From contig CAZBST010000014.1 in assembly GCA_964494805.1 (NCBI GenBank), positions 1 to 57,891 of the forward strand: a DNA stretch of 57,891 nt, given 5' to 3'. This document shows, piece after piece, positions 54,011 through 57,891 of the stretch. The DNA is from CAIYOL01 sp964494805 (lineage in GTDB: Bacteria; Planctomycetota; Phycisphaerae; Sedimentisphaerales; Anaerobacaceae). Made by a program: the position numbers and the translations under genes. Numbering within the stretch: position 1 is the stretch's first letter; every line of letters begins with the position of its first letter. Under the pieces are notes generated by a model, which searched no databases, had not been told where the DNA came from, and saw only the letters and a list, made by a program, of their open reading frames with translations.

Positions 54011-55234
54011 CTACTCGGCGGGGTTCATTACCCGGCCCATAAATAGAATGCTCCCCGTTCGATTGTCCTTAATAATAAACATAAATGGATGGTCGGCGCA
54101 GAAAACGGGCAAAATAGGAGAACCTCTTGTTAGAACAACTGCTGTACCTGCTGCCTCGGTGCCTTCCTCGTTGACTTCAATAAAGGCCTGATGAAAAACA
54201 TCTGAAATGCATAAATTTTTTTTGCCGTTTATGCCAGAAAAATCAGCTTTCCTCTTGTCAAGGGCGTCAAATATTCCCAATGCAACAAGAGCTTTATTTA
54301 AAGAAAAAGTACCCCATGTTATTTTAAATTTAGGTAGGTATACATCGACCTTTTCCGACCTCATTTTAGAACATAATTCATCGACACTTTTCGACGTAAG
54401 TAAGTCTTCTATTTTCTTAAGACCTTCTATTTCTTCTGGCAAAAGCACCAGCATACTTAACTCGTTACCTTTATATGGTAATTCAAGAGCCCGCAATTTT
54501 TCATCAGAGTAGTACTTAAATTTTTCTTCTATATGCATCATGTCAATTTCGACTTTATCTTTAGCTGAAACGGCAAAAGGTCCACGTTCGGTGTCCTTTT
54601 TTTCAAATTTGATTTTCCAATCGCCTTTGAAATAGATTGCGTTAGTTAGGACCATCGCTGTCCATTCATCAACGCCACGCGGCGGAATAAGGTCTTTAAT
54701 TTTATCTTTTGTTTTTTTCTCGACCCAGGAATTGATTATCTGCCGGGATTTCTCAGTTTCATTAACAAAATCAAGTAGAGTAAACCCTGTCCCATAATAA
54801 CTCTTATTCAAATCCAGAAACTCTTTCAGTACTGGTTCGCCTTTTTGTCCCCAGAGGGCATTTGCTAAAAAAAGCTGATAGCCGTGAGACTTATCATCCT
54901 GGATAAGTTGTTTTTGCAGTGCGCCAAATGCAGGATGCAGACGTTGATTCGGCAGTGTAAAATGCAAGGCAGTCGCCATTTGCTTTTCTGTGTTACCGCG
55001 TGCGCCGCCATAGGTCATTGCGAGAGCAGTCGAAATGCTGTAAGGCGAGAAAAATAAATTGCCGTTGGGATTATTATTCTTCAGTTTATCATACAAGGCA
55101 AAGGCAAAATCGATATTGCTAGATACTGCCTCTTTTATATCGTTGCCATCGGTGGCATGATTCGGGTCAACTGCTCCATAACAATTGATGCTAGTTATAC
55201 AACAAACCAAAAGAATGCATATCCGCTTTATCAT
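54011..55234 (-). CDS. Secreted serpin (serine protease inhibitor)
   Basis: A 407-residue serpin with a signal peptide (ICILLVCCITSINCYG). It has the full serpin fold: NLFFSPYSISTALAMTYGGARG, the TAMVLTNAIYFKGDWKIKF breach/shutter region and HQAFIEVNEEGTEAAGTA. The hinge EEGTEAAGTA (356-365) is small-residue rich, as in inhibitory serpins. Aligning to antitrypsin puts P1 at Ser372 and P1' at Pro373, with Arg370 at P3. It is downstream of a caspase-fold peptidase and a membrane protein on the same strand, so it may control that peptidase. Bacterial serpins are uncommon. Confidence 0.92.
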   Translation of the reverse strand: MIKRICILLVCCITSINCYGAVDPNHATDGNDIKEAVSSNIDFAFALYDKLKNNNPNGNLFFSPYSISTALAMTYGGARGNTEKQMATALHFTLPNQRLHPAFGALQKQLIQDDKSHGYQLFLANALWGQKGEPVLKEFLDLNKSYYGTGFTLLDFVNETEKSRQIINSWVEKKTKDKIKDLIPPRGVDEWTAMVLTNAIYFKGDWKIKFEKKDTERGPFAVSAKDKVEIDMMHIEEKFKYYSDEKLRALELPYKGNELSMLVLLPEEIEGLKKIEDLLTSKSVDELCSKMRSEKVDVYLPKFKITWGTFSLNKALVALGIFDALDKRKADFSGINGKKNLCISDVFHQAFIEVNEEGTEAAGTAVVLTRGSPILPVFCADHPFMFIIKDNRTGSILFMGRVMNPAE

Positions 55235-55276
55235 GTTTCTATGTCCCCATCACTTCTCTTATTGAAACGACATAAC

Positions 55277-55717
55277 TTAACAATAAACTGTAGTCCCCAT
55301 CATAACCATGAACGCGTTTATTAAACCCATAATAGTGCCGAGTAAACAGGCCTTCCGAAAAGTTACGGCGAAGATTATCTTCGATAGTGTCATGTTCAAG
55401 AAAACAAAAAGAACAAAAACGAAGAGAGCGATAAGCCTAATGTTTGAGCTAGCCATCGGAGATGTTAAAAAATTAATAAGGAAAATTTCCCCTACAACAA
55501 TTGCAAGATATGTTATCCCCCACCCTGAGGCAAGCATACTTCGCTTTCCTAAAATACTTGAGACCACAACGAGAATAATAGTTTCAACCACTACATTTAC
55601 GCAGGCAATAGCTATTATATCCGAGTAAACAATAGATTGATGGAAATACAAATATACGAAACATATAACAGCAACTGCTGGTAAAACCCAAAACCATCGT
55701 AATATATTTTTACTCAC
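55277..55717 (-). CDS. Four-helix membrane protein of unknown function
   Basis: A 146-residue, strongly hydrophobic protein with four predicted helices (about 8-24, 33-57, 63-85 and 92-112) and a last hydrophobic stretch near 122-142. No motif was recognised. It sits 11 bp after the peptidase gene and 42 bp before the serpin gene, same strand, so the three look like an operon. Confidence 0.65.
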   Translation of the reverse strand: MSKNILRWFWVLPAVAVICFVYLYFHQSIVYSDIIAIACVNVVVETIILVVVSSILGKRSMLASGWGITYLAIVVGEIFLINFLTSPMASSNIRLIALFVFVLFVFLNMTLSKIIFAVTFRKACLLGTIMGLINAFMVMMGTTVYC

Positions 55718-55728
55718 AAATATTCTCC

Positions 55729-57753
55729 TTAGTTATCGACTAATTGTATATTGTCAATTTCTCCATTCCCTTTGAACCTGAAACAGTTTATGGTAGCGTT
55801 AGGATCAGAAGAACTTGATTGTCCGCCGATGGCAATTGTCATTGCTTCACCGACAGTATCTCCGGCGCCTAACCTCCACCACATATCTTTGGTCCAATTT
55901 TGGAAATCAGTTGCAAATGGCCACCACGGCCACATTCTTGATATATTTTTATCATACCATCCCTGATAACCTCGGTTTGCAAAAATATCCTTATGCAACC
56001 CCAAAGCAAGGCTCATATCTGAAATAGGTCCTTCTTCAAGATAAATTTCATCATATCGTCCTCGCTGACCTTCAATTAACTGATCATATTCATTTATCGT
56101 CAAACGGCCTGAATAACAGGTATCAAAATAAGCAAATTCGAGGTTTGTAAACCCCATAGAGTAAAAGCTTTTTGTTAAGTACTCGTCTTCCCAAAAACCT
56201 AAACTTACACACCAGAGAGGCACAGGCTCTCCATATAGGAGTAACTCAGATTTTTTCATAGAAACAGTAGGTCCACTAGATAGGTAAACTAAAGTTCTCA
56301 ATACTCCATTTAATTGATAATTACCATGTGCAAAAAAGTACATATATTTTACACTTCCCGCGTAACTCTTAATTCTATCATAAGTGGCATTTCCCAAAAA
56401 CAAATTTACATAATTAATTCCTCTCTCTTCGAAAGCCGCCTGAACCCGCCATATTGACCCTGATGTGAAACCATAATAGACAGAACCCCAGTCAGTAGCG
56501 ATTATTAAAGCTTTCACACCAGATGGGGGTTTTACTGAGTCTGTAGAGGATATTTTTATAACAGACCCTCCACCGCTTTTATCAAAACGAATATAATCAA
56601 TTACATTCTGGTCTATAATCTCAGCAGGGATGGAATCTGAAATGCTGTCTCCGCTGTAGGTCTGCGACCACACTAAATTGTTGAAGTCTGCGTAAACATT
56701 AACAGTAACATCGCCTGCAGAAGGATTAAACGCCGAGAAATACAACGGCTTGTTCGGCTCATAAGTGTCGGGCAGTAGAAGGTAATTCAGCGGACAGGCA
56801 AATTCATTATTTGTTACATTTGAGCAGGTAACAAGACAATTGCTGTCAATACCTATCGCTTTAAACTGATGCTCGCCGCCGTCAAATTTCGACACATCCA
56901 CTCCCAGAGGCCATCCACCTCTGAATCCGGATATTTCCCCGGTATATTGACCATCGGCAAGCAGGAAAATCCTCTGCGTATCAGATGAGTAGCCATCGGC
57001 CCCGACTTCAGCGAAGCCATTATTGGCATCGCCGAAGATATTAACTTCAATCGGCGGGTTGATATTGATTGTCTTGAGCCATTCGGCAGCCATAATATAA
57101 AGGTCATTATAGTCAACAAAGCCGCTGCGGTCGACGTCATTCTTTTCTGAGGTTGACTGCTGCCAGTAATTAGCGAAAACCGCAAAATCCACGAGGTTCA
57201 CAATCTTATCCCCGCTCAAATCTGCCGGCATAAGATTGCCGTCCCCGCCGGCGTTCGAATAGCTCCAGTCGAAATAATGGAAACCGATATTGGCCCAGTT
57301 CGTATCGGGAATCCCGTGGAGATTATTCGTATCCGGAATCCTATAGGCACAGCTTGCTTTGCCAAGCAGGTAAGGATATTCATCTATGTAGCCGGCACCT
57401 GCCTCAATCAATGGGCAGTCCGGCTTAAGAAACAGCGGATAATCGTCATAACCATTGACAAACGGGTCCTCATCCAATTCTACAGCGCCATCATCAAACG
57501 GCTCCTCTGCAGGCCCGTCCCTGAGAACTATCTCGTCGAAGTAAACCGTGCCCTCGCCTGTATATGAATAAGGGGCGTTTCCATCGCCAAAGCCGATTGC
57601 GATTGTCTTAACATTGGCCAGATTCACGTCCGTAAGCTCCGTAAACGGAATATTCCACACGTGCCACCACTCCTCCGCTAAACAATAGGGATTGCCGTTG
57701 TATGCTACCTTTGCAGTATGCCAATTGATGTCTCCCAAATTCAGGCTCCGCAA
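55729..57753 (-). CDS. Dockerin-bearing caspase-fold (clan CD) peptidase, N-terminus missing
   Basis: An open frame of 674 residues from TTG 57753, with no signal peptide, so the true N-terminus is missing. Residues 1-80 look like the end of a jelly-roll domain (GTVYFDEIVLRDG) and 95-165 like a beta-helix module end. A paired dockerin-like module follows at 178-226 (DLSGDKIVNLVDFAVFANYW, DVDRSGFVDYNDLYIM). The C-terminal caspase-like domain (about 405-645) has a His476 dyad residue in YFFAHGNY and Cys546 in FDTCYSGR, with GAGDTVGEAMTIA at the end. This fits the C25/CHAT-like clan CD pattern. The upstream frame hits a stop 3 codons before 57753, next to the flanking repeat. Confidence 0.75.
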   Translation of the reverse strand: MRSLNLGDINWHTAKVAYNGNPYCLAEEWWHVWNIPFTELTDVNLANVKTIAIGFGDGNAPYSYTGEGTVYFDEIVLRDGPAEEPFDDGAVELDEDPFVNGYDDYPLFLKPDCPLIEAGAGYIDEYPYLLGKASCAYRIPDTNNLHGIPDTNWANIGFHYFDWSYSNAGGDGNLMPADLSGDKIVNLVDFAVFANYWQQSTSEKNDVDRSGFVDYNDLYIMAAEWLKTININPPIEVNIFGDANNGFAEVGADGYSSDTQRIFLLADGQYTGEISGFRGGWPLGVDVSKFDGGEHQFKAIGIDSNCLVTCSNVTNNEFACPLNYLLLPDTYEPNKPLYFSAFNPSAGDVTVNVYADFNNLVWSQTYSGDSISDSIPAEIIDQNVIDYIRFDKSGGGSVIKISSTDSVKPPSGVKALIIATDWGSVYYGFTSGSIWRVQAAFEERGINYVNLFLGNATYDRIKSYAGSVKYMYFFAHGNYQLNGVLRTLVYLSSGPTVSMKKSELLLYGEPVPLWCVSLGFWEDEYLTKSFYSMGFTNLEFAYFDTCYSGRLTINEYDQLIEGQRGRYDEIYLEEGPISDMSLALGLHKDIFANRGYQGWYDKNISRMWPWWPFATDFQNWTKDMWWRLGAGDTVGEAMTIAIGGQSSSSDPNATINCFRFKGNGEIDNIQLVDN

Positions 57754-57772
57754 ACCTCAAACTCCGCAAAAT

Positions 57773-57876
57773 TTGCTGTTGCGTCCTCCAGTTCGGCTCC
57801 TATTCCTATTTACTTCGTCGCTTCGCTCCTGCGTAATACTGATGTTCCTCATTGCGGCTTCCGGAAGCAACAGCAA
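57773..57876. repeat. Flanking repeat, copy 2, with terminal inverted repeats
   Basis: 104 bp with TTGCTGTTG and CAACAGCAA ends, the same family and orientation as 53887-53985. Inside, CTTCGTCGCTTCGCTCCTGCG differs by a short insertion from copy 1. A TTTGCGGAG duplication lies just inside the gene side (about 57746-57771). Confidence 0.8.
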
Positions 57877-57891
57877 TATTAGAATCAGAAT

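Noticed and set aside
53887..57876. Integron attC sites
   Set aside because: Length and terminal inverted repeats are similar, but the conserved GTTRRRY/RYYYAAC core sites are not present and no integrase is in the window.
1..57891. tRNA or rRNA genes
   Set aside because: No T-loop/acceptor pattern or rRNA-like block was recognised by eye; a tRNA scan could settle this.

Overview
The window looks like a chromosome segment from a Planctomycetota bacterium, most likely of the Phycisphaerae/Sedimentisphaerales type. This is inferred from three short-tailed PEP-CTERM proteins, dockerin-like calcium-loop pairs on a secreted protein, a giant secreted beta-helix protein, a T2SS/type IV pilus hybrid machine with many pseudopilins, and strong TTGACA/TATAAT-type promoters. 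No rRNA or tRNA gene and no CRISPR array was seen.

Layout. (1) 0.1-3.0 kb: argH-thiL-tsaE housekeeping operon behind a good sigma-70 promoter. (2) 3.3-20.9 kb: a long same-strand cluster for a type II secretion/type IV pilus-like machine. It holds six pilin-like proteins (G-like, a degenerate G-like paralogue, I-, J-, PilX/K- and H-like), PilM, PilN, PilO, a PilP/GspC-like protein, a secretin and a TPR lipoprotein. A signalling block follows (PAS histidine kinase, receiver, GAF-HD-GYP, STAS), then the GspE/PilB ATPase and the GspF/PilC platform, ending at a terminator. (3) 21-25.8 kb: rpsO-pnp, then an NtrB/NtrC-like pair. (4) 26-31.2 kb: a PEP-CTERM protein, then on the minus strand hom, an aPGM-family enzyme that is probably the homoserine kinase, lysC, and a membrane-anchored nuclease. 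(5) 31.2-32.9 kb: a tandem duplication of a PEP-CTERM gene with its promoter, leader and terminator. (6) 32.9-37.4 kb: an RluA-type synthase, then hisS, a PD-(D/E)XK-like protein, rsmD and cca. (7) 38.1-45 kb: a 2148-residue secreted protein with a 671-bp perfect internal DNA repeat, plus a small TPR-like partner. (8) 45.3-50 kb: a HEAT-repeat protein, then on the minus strand FHA, a membrane-anchored second GspE-like ATPase and a CvpA-like protein. (9) 50.3-52.8 kb: thrS-infC, with infC starting at ATT. (10) 52.8-57.9 kb: a minus-strand accessory block with a caspase-fold (clan CD) dockerin-bearing peptidase, a membrane protein and a secreted serpin. It is bracketed by two direct copies of a ~100-bp repeat with terminal inverted repeats.

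The main leads are: the signalling module inside the secretion operon; a pilin paralogue without the prepilin-peptidase glycine; an assembly ATPase with Asn in its Walker A motif; a dispersed palindromic element that lies inside coding sequence and supplies a start codon; the putative homoserine kinase; and the repeat-bracketed peptidase-serpin cassette. All function calls are read from sequence and general family knowledge. No database search was run.
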